From NCBI GenBank assembly GCA_020152595.1, contig JAIGNY010002073.1, positions 1,218,001-1,282,000 on the forward strand: a stretch of 64,000 nucleotides of DNA. Reading direction: 5' to 3'. Shown here piece after piece: positions 11,898 through 24,561 of this stretch. The position numbers and the translations under genes were made by a program. Position 1 is the first letter of the stretch; the number at the start of each line of letters is the position of its first letter. A model generated the notes under the pieces. That model was not told the origin of the DNA and ran no database searches. It was given only the letters and a program-made list of their open reading frames with translations. The stretch comes from Chiridota heheva. Taxonomy: Eukaryota; Echinodermata; Holothuroidea; Apodida; Chiridotidae.

Positions 11898-12003
11898 AAC
11901 CCTGCTGCTAACTACTTTTTCTATCTCATTTTGCAAACCTCACATGAAATATTTGTAGTTGTTTTCTATCTGATTTTGTACTACTCACGTGAAATATTTG
12001 TAG
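11898..12003. repeat. Two-copy 45-bp duplication at a splice donor
   Basis: TTTCTATCTSATTTTG...CTCACRTGAAATATTTGTAG occurs twice in tandem (about 11915-11957 and 11962-12003). It duplicates the end of myosin exon 4 with its donor. Confidence 0.8.
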
Positions 12004-12205
12004 AAGCATGCCCCGATGTGGCGACCAAGCTCAGGTACTGAAGGACATGTTTCACATTCCAGGATTTCCCACTTCCGCTTCTCCCCATGAATACAATGGA
12101 CTGGTCCCTTCTGGAGGTCTGCATGCTGCGATAGGCAGACTGACCCACTGCATAGATATGAGGTGGAAGGTCTTCCAACTTACAGCCTCGGAACATTTGC
12201 ACAAC
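11989..12205 (-). CDS. MYO18A: Myosin XVIII exon 4 of CDS: P-loop of the motor
   Basis: 72 codons plus one base (acceptor CTTAAG, donor GTGAGT). It begins VVQMFRGCKLEDLPPHIYAV and carries the P-loop GRSGSGKS (483-490 of the composite) followed by VLQYLSLVA. Conventional myosins have GESGAGKT. Class XVIII replaces the Glu, and here it is Arg with Ser for the last Thr; the Lys is kept. The intron on its 5' side is 26.4 kb, the largest in the window. A 45-bp duplication just past the donor creates a second GTGAGG; using it would read through an in-frame TAG. Confidence 0.95.
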
Positions 12206-12420
12206 CTTAAGGGTAAACAGATAATCAGATCAAAATTAATTACAATTAATGGAAGAAAATGGATGAATAGAAATGCATTTCTTTCTTTCTGATCAATCTA
12301 TTTGCTGTTCTCAAAAGCAACAGAAAATTGCAATCATGATACCTAATAACTTGTAGATTATTAATATGACACCAAGACCACAGCTCTCACTGAAAAATAC
12401 AATCTTGCATTGATGATTAA

Positions 12421-12497
12421 GCTTCAAGTCAGCCAGACATCTTGGAAGACATTTATCAGTAATCAGCCAGACATCTTGGAAGACATTTATCAATAGA
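12421..12497. repeat. Two-copy tandem duplication, about 38 bp
   Basis: CAGCCAGACATCTTGGAAGA followed by CATTTATCA occurs twice in a row, almost identical. Confidence 0.9.
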
Positions 12498-14157
12498 CTT
12501 GAAGGTTTTGTTGAAAACAGTTAGACTGTAGGTTTGTCGATCGTCTTCTGACACCTGGATTTAGATCCAATACGAATTATCTTTGAAAAAAAAGCAAAAT
12601 GTCTCTCAAAAAAGCAAAAACATATCAACATCATTATGCCAAATGCAGCAGAACCAATATCTAAAAGCATTACATATCATTATTATCATTTGAAAATAAT
12701 AAATGTCAATTAAAGTAGTAGACATTAAACATTTAAACAAACCACTAGCAATTGCACTTTGCTTTTTAACTGAAATGAAATCTGAAGATGAAAATTTGCA
12801 TATTTTTAAAATTTGCATATTTTCAAAATGCTTGATAAAATTAATGGAAATTTATGTAAAGTATATTCACTTGGAATCAAAATGTATTCCTTGACAGATA
12901 AATTCTATGAAAACAAAACATAAAATATAAACTGCATATGTATTAGAGAAAAGAATCACACAATGCAACCTTGGATTTTTACCACACAATTATTCATGAC
13001 TGCTATACCAAAATTTCCAACTCCACAATACATCTAGTCACTAGACAATAATCCAACAATGTACATTTAAAGTAAAGGTATCAAATTAAAGGGTACAAGA
13101 AAGTAAAATTCACAAATACATCTTTAACTAAAACATTCCCACCAATCCATCTCAATACAACTCTGAATAAAAGTATAATTTAATACTTTGTCAATAGAAC
13201 TGTATGTGACCTTTCACTTTCTGATTTCTCAGAAACACATTGTGAACCAAATCTGGAGGTAGCAGTTGACTGATTCAAACAAAACAAAACATTCCTTCTT
13301 TTGAACATTAAACACCTAATCAAACCAGGAACAAGTATTACATGTAAATCCAATTACATTCAATGATATCAATTTTAAGATATGCAGAAAACTATGAGGA
13401 AAAGATTGCTGTACAAAAGGTATATATGCATGTATAAAACATGTTATATTGTCATTTAAATGAAGATTTTTCTAAAAAGTTACCCACATAGTCAGGAAAT
13501 TGTCTAAGACAACCATACATTACTTAAGATGGAATTTAGGATGTCCCTACAAGTTATTAAATGACTAAGAAGCAAGATGACTTTCTAAATAAACAAAAAG
13601 CCTACTTCTAAAATAAACAAACAAGCCTACATACAGTACTACAAGGTGGCTCTTAAAGATCAAAACATGGATTATTAGTCTTTGCATAATCATTTTCAGT
13701 GGTGTCAACATTCTGCTTTAAGATATACCAAGAAGATTAGCCAAAACTGACTCACCAAAAGAAGATTACAAGGAATTATCAGAATTTGAAGAAAGCGTCA
13801 CAATATGAAAACAGCTTACAGATATCTTATCTAAATTAGAAATATGGCAGAATGATAACTATCTTGTAAATAAATGGAAGGTTTTGCTCCTAATAAATTT
13901 TCCAACGAAAATCCTAAATAATTTTCTTATGTTATATAACTGAGCCACATACAAAGAAAATGTTTTGATTATGGTACAGTACATAAAATTACTGATCGAT
14001 ACTAAAAGATATATTAAAAAAGAAATGTGCACATGCATTTTTTAAAGAAAAAATTTAGTACGAATTGAATTAATACAAAGTTAACTTTTCCCGAAAAAAT
14101 AAATGACAAAAGAAATGTGTCAGTGCTTAGAATATTCTCCAGTTAAAGCTTCTTTTA

Positions 14158-14326
14158 GGAGGTGCAGTGGCTCAGTGGTTAAGGAGTCTTGCTCGTAAGT
14201 GAAAGGTACCGGGTTTCATTCCCACTGCAACGCTGCATTGTGTCGTTGAAGAAGACACTTTACTCTCCTTTTCTAATCCACTTGACTGTAAAATGAGTAC
14301 AGCACTGCTAGGGGAATTAACCTGCA
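14158..14326 (+). mobile_element. tRNA-derived SINE, copy 2
   Basis: The clearest copy of the family: AGGAGGTGCAGTGGCTCAGT gives box A (TGGCTCAGTGGTTAAGGAGT) and GGTACCGGGTTTCATTCCC box B. Then GAAGACACTTTACTCTC, AAATGAGTACAGCACTGC and GGGAATTAACCTGCAG match copies 1 and 3. Confidence 0.8.
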
Positions 14327-14938
14327 GAGCTAACTTTTAATACTTCTTCTAAATGCACTGATTGGGGCATAAATTGCTGTGAGAAGTTTAATCTTCGTTT
14401 TAATATATTATACTTCACATGCACATAAAATGATTCTCTCTGGAGAACACTAAAAATGAGTCATGAAGCCTTCTTTTCTTTTATTGTTTTGTACCTTAGT
14501 TAAGACTATTTGTGTTTATCATGATCATCTTTGAGCATACAAACACGGTATGTATGGATATGTCTCCAGTATTTTACCTCAGTAACTGAAGAACATTTGG
14601 CATATAAAATTATGCTACGTTCAATATAAAATTTGATCCAAGCTATTTGGCTATTTCATATGTATTGCAGCTGAAACATTGAAACAGTTGAGGACATCAA
14701 ACTATTTCATCTCCTCTTAAAATAGTTACAATTTCAAGAAACAGAACATACATTTTCTTAGTACAGGCAAAGCCTAAAAGCAAAATATTAAGTTGAAATA
14801 AACAAATTATAATTTATAAAATTAAATGAAAAAATGTTATGAAAAGAATATATTCAAATGCAACTACTAAAATTTAACAGAAAGAATATAAATAAGTGAC
14901 TTATAGCCTCTCCTATTTTCATTTCATTTTTAAAGAAA

Positions 14939-15021
14939 CTTATATTTATATAGAGATATTTATATTTATATAAAGATATTTACATTTATATAAAGATATT
15001 TATATTTATATAAAGATATTT
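14939..15021. repeat. 20-bp AT-rich tandem repeat, four copies
   Basis: Unit AAGATATTTATATTTATATA with single changes, about four copies. Confidence 0.85.
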
Positions 15022-16379
15022 AGAAATGCACATTTTTTTAAAGATATTTTTATTTTTTTGATAAAGAAATTTCTTTTGATAAAGATTTTTTCTCTCTCTG
15101 ATGTGCAATTTCGTAAGTGACTTCTACGATAGAGGGGTATCAGTCTATTTCATATCATATTTAAAGTAATAACTACTTTCCAAAATTAATCCCTCACATG
15201 GTGCAACTAAAAATAATAGAAGACAAACTCCAACAATTTGAAACAGAAAGTTAGGACTAACAACTCAGTGCATACAGCAAAGTTTGCCTCTTCAAGTTTT
15301 AACATGTTCAAGGGAAAATCATTTTCATCAATTGTATCCTGACATTTGAGTCTATGGTGGGTAAAATGTACTAATATGAATGTAATTTATAATACATTGT
15401 ATTTCTTTTATGATATTGTTGAGATATTCTTGAGATAATACTTTCACCCCTTTTGTGGGATTAATTCAAACCTAAAAAGAACTTGAATTAAGCATAAAAG
15501 AAAGAAAGCAACAGCAGATTCCATCAAAACTGTGGGGCACTCTTTATCCCTGATGAATATGACAATGATTACCTTGTGATAAGGGATTAAACAATATCAG
15601 GTAATACACACAGAGGTACTGTTGACTATTTAAAGCATATCAATAACAAAAGGTCTCTTGCAGAGGAATACAACCTGTATCACAAATATCTTTAAGGGCA
15701 CATTTTCAAAGTTCTAATGAATATTGAAAGGTTTCACTTTTTTTAAACTTTGAAAAGAGGAACAATTGTTTCAATCAAGAAAGGGACAAATCAACCAAAA
15801 AATCAATATTTCTAAAGATATGGCATCAGATCAACATACTTGAATTAACTTGCATAGCATTAAGCACCATCTTGATCAAAATTAAAAGCTAAAATTGTGT
15901 GAATCAACATTATAAATTTTAGTGCAATTCCTTTAAGCTCTACTGTTTTGCTGTGAGTGCAAAAACGCCATGAGATAACTTACACATTGCTTGAAATAAT
16001 TACTTGCTTTGGTGTCATCAGCAAGCTGATTACTGAGCATACGCCTCGGCAGCTAGGAGTAACAACAGTTTAATATTGAGGAAAAATCATTCATTTCCTA
16101 ATTCTTCTTCACAATTTCTACCTATCCAACAAAAGGGCCAAAACCAACATAAGTTGAACTTTACTACCTGTATTAAGATGAAAATCATTACTGCAAATTA
16201 TTTATGAGAATGACCTTATTGATTATTAGTATCTCTGCAAACAGGATTTTCTCTACTTCAATAATTGGCTTAAAATGTATAAAAAAAAAAAATACCAAGT
16301 CACAATAATTATATTTTAAGCTTTTTAATAATAACCCAAGAGTAGAAACATCACTGACCCATGCCCTCAACCCCCCAAA

Positions 16380-16866
16380 ATACCAACATCTTTAGCCTCT
16401 CTAAAAGAGACACTTATTAGACACCAACATCTTTAGCCTTTCTAAAAGAGACACTTATTAAATACCAACATCTTTAGCCTCTCTAAAAAGACACTTATTA
16501 GATACCAACATCTTTAGCCTCTCTAAAACAGACACTTATTAGATACCAACATCTTTAGCCTCTCTAAGAGAGACACTTATTAGATACCAACATCTTTAGC
16601 CTCTCTAAAAGAGACACTTATTAGATACCAACATCTTTAGCCTCTCTAAAAGAGACACTTATCAGATACCAACATGTTTAGCCTCTAAAAGAGACACTTA
16701 TCAGATACCAACATCTTTAGCCTCTCTAAAAGAGACACTTATCAGATACCAACATCTTAAGCCTCTCTAAAAGAGACACTTATTAGATACCAACATATTT
16801 AGCCTCTCTAAAAGATACACTTATTAGATACCAAGATCTTAGCCTCTCTAAAAGAGACACTTATTA
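16380..16866. repeat. 41-bp minisatellite, about 12 copies
   Basis: Each unit reads ATACCAACATCTTTAGCCTC then TCTAAAAGAGACACTTATTAG. Units differ at few positions; one is shortened near 16675-16690 and another lacks one A at 16480. High identity points to recent expansion. No stop-free frame of note. Confidence 0.95.
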
Positions 16867-17836
16867 CCTGCCCTATTGGAGGAACCTCTGGAGCTCAAAG
16901 AGCAGATTAAACATTCATACCAGGACAATCACAAGTATCAATGTTTGATTATCCCAAATAGTATCTCCATGTCCAAACTAAGCAATGCCTGGATTTTTCA
17001 TATGCAAGTGACACTTTTTGTTTAAACTGTTTTCCTTGAGAGGAATTCTATGGCTGCTGGATAGAAATCCATCAACAAGTCCATAACACTGGCTGTTAAA
17101 CTAATTAGGCAACAGTGAAAGAAGTCTTAGAGGATAATCTTACTGTTATTACAGAAGAAGTTCAATATTTATAGAAAGCAGAAAGGTCATCAATTTGGAT
17201 AAGGGCTGTGAGGTGTACTTGTGAGAACAGCTGCAGGAGACATGACAACTAAAGACTGAAACTACTGTAGGTACCCTTCACTCACTTGCAACTGATCATA
17301 CTATGGGAATTTAAAAACACATTCAAGTTTGGAAGTTATTTTCATTTTTCCTTATGATGTTTAAATTGCTAGATTAGCCTTCTTAATTATGCCAAACTAT
17401 TAAGGGCTTTTAAGTTGTAACAAAACACATCTTTATCCATCATTTATTGTAAGGATTGATTGATTCAACAGCTAACCAATAAAATGGAATCCTCAGATTA
17501 AACAAAAATCCAGAAACAAAAATTCACTGCAAAACCTGACAGCTTGAAGAGGAAAACTGCCTGAATTTAATTATACACAAGGGATAATGGATATTCATTA
17601 AGGATGGACTAAACAGTGAAACCAGACAAAAAATGGATTTAGTTTCCACACTGATAAAAGCTACAATCATAGGTAGCACATAATCATAGCGATAAGGGAA
17701 AAAAAATCATGTATTTTTTTCTCCCAAATATTTCGTAATTCTCATGATCAATAGAACAAATATATAGCTACATAAAGATGAACTTTTCAACAGAATTGTG
17801 AATAATAGCAATTAGCATGTGGAAGTACAAACAGTT

Positions 17837-17852
17837 TTTTTTTTTTTTTTAA
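17837..17852. repeat. Poly(T) tract
   Basis: A run of about 15 T in intron 3; no associated element recognised. Confidence 0.7.
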
Positions 17853-18109
17853 TCACTTAAGTAAGAAAAACAATAGAGCTCTGGTGAGGATTTTACCATG
17901 GCAACTCAACAAATGATAATGAAAAGCTTATTCTTATTATAATCACTAGGATCCTGAACAAAAACCTGTTCTAGATGAGCAAGATGTGAGGAAACAATGC
18001 GTTCCCTATGTAGTCTTTCACGAGCTTTCTAAACAGCATAACGAATAGATACAGTTTTTAACTCAGTTTCCCATAAAATACCAGGATTTAGATCGATGTA
18101 TCTAATTAC

Positions 18110-18953
18110 CAAATTAGAGACAGTATGCCCATCTGTCCCATGCTATCCACACCCCTGCCGAGAAATGAAGCCTTGTACCGTTTTGGTAGAGCTCTGAAAC
18201 AGTTTTGGCCCATTTTTGTTTCTCCCGTAGTTCCTCGGCCATAAGATCATCAGTGATAAAGTACGGTTCTGAAGTCAAAACCCTTCTTAGCGTTCTTCAT
18301 GATGAACAGCTTATTCTGAAAGAAGGATAATTTCACAAAAATGTGTTTGCTCCTCCCTGTGACTATCTTACCGTCCTTGTGTGCTCTTTTCACTTTAGCA
18401 AATTAACTTTTTCCAGGACTTCTGCAACAATTTGTAGACAATTCTCATTCTTATTTAAAGAAAAACCAACAATCTTAAAGTTATTATGGCGAGAAAAACG
18501 TTCCTGCTTATTCATCACGGATAACTGTATGTCTCTGTCCGCCTCCAATTTGGTCACACGGTCATTTAAATTATCACATACTTTTTTTTAAGTCAGCATT
18601 TTCTATGACCACATCCTGAAGTCGCTCAGATTGGTCCTCAAGAGCTTTCCCAAAACCTCTCTGCAGTTTCTTTAGCTCTGAGGAAATGTTATGCACTGCC
18701 TGGTCTAAAGCTCTTTGCAGTTTGCCTGGTCTAGAGCTTCTGCAGTGCAGTTTCTTTAGCTCTGAGGAAATGTTATTCACTGCCTGGTCTAGAGCGCCCT
18801 GAAAACTGATGTCATGTCTCGGGGAGACTCTTCCAATTCTGAGTTTTTGCTCAACTGGGTATGCGGCATTTGTGGTATAAAGTGTAAATCGAGTGAACGA
18901 CCACCTGAGGCTGGGTTTTTTCCATAGTTTTTTAAACCTCTTGTTTTCCCCAT
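18110..18953 (-). pseudogene. Decayed L1/Tx1-like LINE ORF1 (coiled coil plus RRM-like)
   Basis: From an ATG at 18953 (MGKTRGLKNYGKN) the minus strand reads a short basic N-terminus. After a frame change near 18815 comes a coiled-coil stretch with two copies of ALDQAVNNISSELKKL, then SERLQDVVIENADLKK. Another change near 18590 leads to LNDRVTKLEADRDIQLSVMN and ERFSRHNNFKIVGFS, the helix-to-RRM junction typical of L1 ORF1p (compare 'E..SRRNNLRI.G'). Further on, HIFVKLSFFQNKLFIMKNAK and TDDLMAEELREKQKWA match the RRM end and C-terminal domain. At least three frame breaks. No ORF2 follows. Confidence 0.75.
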
Positions 18954-19029
18954 TGTAACAAACTCAGCATAAACATGTGAAGAAGCAAAAATTGATGAGA
19001 AACAGTCACATTTAACAACAAGAACAAAT

Positions 19030-19575
19030 GTGAGAGCATAGAAATAATCGATAAAGTGAGGAGCCCGATTTCGAACGTGTCTACTTAGCTGCCATCTTTC
19101 TCTTATTCCAAGGGAAGATAATGGCTCCTTCAAGCTTTTTAACTGTTACTTAATTTTTTTTTTTTTTGACTTTATAAAGACTTGGCCTACGCTTGGAAAA
19201 GCAACAATAAAAAAGGTCAGGTTCTTATCTGAATATCACTCCTGCTTCAGCCAGTGAGGCAGCTCCCTGTTTGAAAGTTCATAGAGATAAATTGTAATTT
19301 TCTTAATTTGTCCATGTGAGAGCATAGAAATAATCGACAAAGTTTCTTAGCTGCCATCTTTCTCTTATTCCAAAGGAAGATAATGGCTCCTTCAAGCTTT
19401 TTAACTGTTACTTTTTCCCTTTTTTTTTGCGACTTCATAAAAACTTGGCCTACGCTTGGAAAAGCAATAAAAAAGGTCAGGTTCTTATCTGAATATCACT
19501 CCTGCTTCAGCCAGTGAGGCAGCTCCCTGTTTGAAAGTTCATAGAGATAAATTGTTATTTTCTTAATTTGTCCAT
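19030..19575. repeat. Two tandem ~260-286-bp units upstream of the ORF1 remnant
   Basis: Unit 19316-19575 and unit 19030-19315 share AATTTATCTCTATGAACTTT, the AGCTGCCTCACTGGCTGAAG stretch and the AATAAGAGAAAGATGGCAGC stretch (minus-strand reading). They lie immediately 5' of the ORF1 remnant in its own orientation, the position of monomeric promoters in rodent L1 elements. Confidence 0.85.
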
Positions 19576-20278
19576 CTTACAGCTGCCTACTGAAACAATG
19601 TCTTCTTTGAACTTGTCATCTCTGAGAAAATCTAAAACATAGGGATCTAGAATGAATATCCTATCCTACAACAAAAGAACATCTAAACAAACATTCAAAC
19701 TGTAGCATACAGCTATTTAGAAGATACTTTTTAATTTTCTGGTTTAGTAAAAATGTTCTCAGGAAAACATGCATCAAAAGCTTAATCTGTCAAACATGTT
19801 TTGTTTATTATTCCTCTCCTGCACATGTGTTTTACAGATGTGTATAATATGGGAGAAACAGCTGTCACTACACCTCCAAAGCAATGTGTTCACCACATTG
19901 TACTGGCAATAATGAAAGATTCTTACTCTTTTCTTTATCTACAGTACGTCTTGAACAAATTTAGACAATAAATCTTGGATATTTTCAGATAGTTTTTTTT
20001 TTCATCTATAGCATCACTACTGAGAAATTAATGCTCATTGATGAAATAGGTTACTGTTACTGCTTGTTCTTTGACCCAAGAGAGCACTGTAATGTCTGCT
20101 TTAATATATATATGAAAGCCTTCACTCAATTCTTCAGATCGTAGCAGGGATGCCCTACAAGACATAAGCAAACACAGCCCATAATTCTTTGTAGGTATAT
20201 TTAATGGTTATGTATCTTCTAATCTTCCTTTTCCTTTAGGTGAGAGGCCTTAAATTATTCCCTCAGAAAACAATTTCC

Positions 20279-20480
20279 TAAAGGTATATGCCAGGGATAA
20301 CACTCATCAAAAGACTTGCTTCCAGCATGGTCTCCACGATCTTCCCTTTCTCTACCCTCACAATGCCAGGCATCAGGCGAGAGGGCAACAAATCCGAATG
20401 TTCAAACCTTTGGTATGACCTGATCCAGGATTGAACCTGGGTGTGCCAGCTGAATACAAGATACCCAACCACAGCGATAA
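20279..20480 (-). mobile_element. tRNA-derived SINE of a second family
   Basis: Minus-strand reading: CTGTGGTTGGGTATCTTGTA (box A), CAGGTTCAATCCTGG (box B), then GGTCATACCAAAGGTTTGAA and GCCTGGCATTGTGAGG. The GGTCATACCAAAG body is common in invertebrate SINEs. A 64-codon frame over it is not a gene. Confidence 0.7.
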
Positions 20481-22639
20481 GCAGTTAGTAAAGCAGAAAG
20501 GCATTTTTTGCCACTATTTCATTACACTCTTTGAAATGAAGACATGAACCTGCTGAATTCAAGGGGGAAATGGTTCCAAAATAACTCAAAAGCTAAAATC
20601 ATTATATTGTATATCAGTATGCTTTACAGATGTACAGGTAATAACTCAGGATAATTAAAAACTGTGAACGAAGGAAGTAAAACAGATAGAACCAGAAAAA
20701 GGGAAGGAGTACATCAGTTAAAAAAACAAATAAAACAAATGTCTGTTAGATTTTGTTATCAAATAATACAACTGGCAAAAGAAACGAGCAACAATTTTCT
20801 GCTTCATAATCTGCTTCTAAATTGTATTATTTAAGAAAGCATTTTGAAGTGGTTAACTAATACTTACACTATGACAATGCTCATTTGAATTCTGCATAAA
20901 AATAAGATTTCCACATCATATACTTATGAATGATGAGAATTAAATTGCATGTGATTTTTTCCCCAAGAAAACATGGGAAATGGCTAACAGATATTTGCAA
21001 ATTTATGCAACAGAAATGATAACAAATTTGCCATACTGATTTGTCTGAAGAAAATATGGCCAATTTTGGAATAGAATATGGCACTAAAAGTATCATTAAT
21101 TATGTCCATCCCTGTGAATAAATGTGTTTCTTGTGATTTATTTGCACTGCATTTGCAACTACTGTTTGATACATTTTTTTAAATTAGAAACAAAAAACTA
21201 AAACACCAACAAATTTGGATAAACATTGGTGACAATTTTGATAAAGGAGGGGCTTAAACAACGTCTTAGACTAAGGAGTAAATAAATACACTTGTCAATG
21301 CAAACACAATTACCATGCATTGCATCTACAATACTACACCTACAATTTCATCAACTGTAGCTACCGGGCATGTTGTATTTGACAAATGATGTACATTCCA
21401 GACAGACAATTATGATAATAATAATTACTTTTGTAAAGTATACATTCCAGAGGGATAAAGATCCATATCTGGAAATTCTTCAAGGAAATGGAACATGAAA
21501 GAACAGGAAATGCCACAAATTACATTAACATTCATAGTGAGAGTATGTGTCTAATGCTCTGCATCGAGGTTGATAGTATATAAGGTCTAATTTATCCCAC
21601 CTCAAATGGGAGATCAATTTTGTAAAAATTCAAGGTCTGCAATTTCTTTTGAATCCAAACTGATTAAGTCACACCTGCTTTTGTAAGCTACTTGATACCC
21701 TACTAATGTATATGGATCTGCACACAGCTCAACTTCGTACCAACCAATAGTCTCACTTACTTCAAGGTATTGTCTTCTTTAACCAGTCTTTGGACTTAAT
21801 CAGTAAATGTAATCATCTTTAACATGTGTAAAACATAATAATGTGGTTATAAATAAAATGTGAATTTGCAATTATGTAAGATCACAAAAAGGCAAGCAAT
21901 AAAATGACCTGAAAAGAATAAAAGATTGAAATAGAACAAGGTGTCACAGTCAAGTACTAATATTTTCACCCCTTCAATAAAGTGTAATCTTTCTTAATTC
22001 TATTATTGCACACTTTCTCACTGACAACAATTCCTATCAAATGATAAACAAACCAACAATCTCTTTGATATAAAAATATGGCATTTCAAATTGACCAATC
22101 ATAAAAACTACTAGGTTTGATTTTCTCAGCCGCAATTCAAATTTTATATTATTTTCTTGACGCAACTTCAGCTATCCTATGCTATCAACAAAAGATTCCT
22201 CCAGGCTTAGAAAGAAGAAATTATCATCTTAATGGAAGCGTCTTGCCATGGAACACAGCCTGAGGAGTGCAGGTGGAACTCATTCAAAGCAAAGGCTAAA
22301 CATATCTGTCCTCACATTTCCTTCATACTGAAATGCTAAACCTCTTAAAACAATGTTGTCCAAATAACCCAAGGGTGTCTTTAAACAATTTTAATAGATA
22401 TTGAAAAGAAATGGATGAGAACTTGAACTATAGGCTGAGAGATGTATTACAGTTTTTGTCATTGAGATGGCAACAATGAGAAGTTTCAACTGGATATCAT
22501 GAAAAGACACAGCAACAAAAAAAAGTTATCAGCGTATATAGGGCAACAAACATGTATATGTTCTATTTATTTGTATTGTTGCGAAAATGATCGAGAGATA
22601 GAAATTGTTAAATCTGTCACTTATTTCCTAGGTCAAAAC

Positions 22640-24561
22640 AAAACATCCCCCACCCCACTAAAGACCTGAAAAATATCCCCCACCCCACTAAAGACCATAA
22701 AAAACATTCCCCACCCCATTAAAAACCCTACAAAATATCCCCCACCCCACTAAAGACCTTACAAAATATCCCCACCCTACTAAAGACCAAAAAACATCCC
22801 CACTCCACTAAAGACCTGAAAAACATCCCCACTCTACTAAAGACCTAAAAACATCCCCACCCCACTAAAGACCTGAAAAACATCCCCACTCTACTAAAGA
22901 CCTAAAAACATCCCCACCCCACTAAAAATCTGAAAAACATCCCCACCCCACTAAAGACCTTAAAAATATCCCCACCCTACTAAAGACCTTACAAAACATC
23001 CCCACCCCACTAAAGACCTGAAAAACATCCCTACTCTACTAAAGACCTAAAAACATCCCCACCCCACTAAAGACCTGAAAAACATCCCCACTCTACTAAA
23101 GACCAAAAAACATCCCCACCCCACTAAAGACCTGAAAACATCCCCACTTACTACTAAAGACCTAAAAACATCCCCACCCCACTAAAAATCTGAAAAACAT
23201 CCCCACCCCACTAAAGACCTTAAAAATATCCCCACCCCACTAAAAGACCTGAAAAATATCCCGCACCCCACTAAAGACCTGAAACCATATCCCCACCCCA
23301 TTAAAGACCTGAAAAACATCCCCACCCCACTACAGACCTTAAAAACATCCCCACTCCACTAAAGACCTGAAAAACATCCCTACTCTACTAAAGACCTAAA
23401 AACATCCCCACCCCACTAAAGACCTTACAAAACATCCCCACCCCACTAAAGACCTGAAAAATATCCCCACCCTACTAAAGACCTTACAAAACATCCCCAC
23501 CCCACTAAAGACCTGAAAAACATCCCCTACTCTACTAAAGACCTAAAAACATCCCCACCCCACTAAAGACCTGAAAAACATCCCCACTCTACTAAAGACC
23601 AAAAAAAAACATCCCCACCCCACTAAAGACCTGAAAAACATCCCCACTCTACTAAAGACCTAAAAACATCCCCACCCCACTAAAAATCTGAAAAACATCC
23701 CCACCCCACTAAAGACCTTAAAAATATCCCCACCCTACTAAAGACCTTACAAAACATCCCCACCCCACTAAAGACCTGAAAAATATCCCGCACCCACTAA
23801 AGACCTGAAACCATATCCCCACCCCATTAAAGACCTGAAAAACATCCCCACCCCACTACAGACCTTAAAAACATCCCCACTCCACTAAAGACCTGAAAAA
23901 CATCCCCTACTCTACTAAAGACCTAAAAACATCCCCACCCCACTAAAGACCTGAAAAACATCCCCACTCTACTAAAGACCTGAAAAACATCCCCACCCCA
24001 CTAAAGACCTGAAAACATCCCCACTCTACTAAAGACCAAAAAAACATCCCCCACCCCACTAAAGACCTGAAAAACATCCCCCACTCTACTAAAGACCAAA
24101 AAAACATCCCCCACCCCACTAAAGACCTGAAAAACATCCCCACTCTACTAAAGACCTAAAAACATCCCCACCCCACTAAAAATCTGAAAAACATCCCCAC
24201 CCCACTAAAGACCTTAAAAATATCCCCACCCTACTAAAGACCTTACAAAACATCCCCAACCCACTAAAGACCTGAAAAATATCCACACCCTACTAAAGAC
24301 CTGAAACCATATCCCCCACCCCATTAAAGACCTGAAAAACATCCCCACCCCACTACAGACCTTAAAAACATCCCCACTCCACTAAAGACCTGAAAAACAT
24401 TCCACCCCACAAAAGACCTAAAAACCCATCCCCACCCCAATACAGACCTTAAAAACATCCCCACCCCACTAAAGACCTGAAAAACATCCCCACCCCACTA
24501 TAGACCTGAAAAACACCCCCACCCCACTACAGACCTTAAAAACATCCCCACCTCACTAAAA
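22640..24561. repeat. 29-bp C-rich minisatellite, about 67 copies, with higher-order structure
   Basis: Unit close to ACATCCCCACCCCACTAAAG plus ACCTGAAAA, 27-30 bp, over 1.9 kb. Variants (CTCTACT for CCCCACT; AAAATCTG for AAAGACCTG; ACTACAG for ACTAAAG) recur in a fixed order. The marker GAAACCATATCCCC falls at 23281, 23807 and 24303, so a block of about 500-525 bp is itself repeated. Strand is strongly asymmetric: almost no G on the plus strand. Confidence 0.97.

Noticed and set aside
16380..16866. CRISPR array
   Set aside because: Uniform tandem 41-bp units without unique spacers, in an animal intron.
23943..24143. 66-codon frame GMFFRSLVGW repeats
   Set aside because: Part of the 29-bp minisatellite.
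22640..24561. CRISPR array or coding repeat
   Set aside because: Contiguous minisatellite units without spacers and with irregular lengths.
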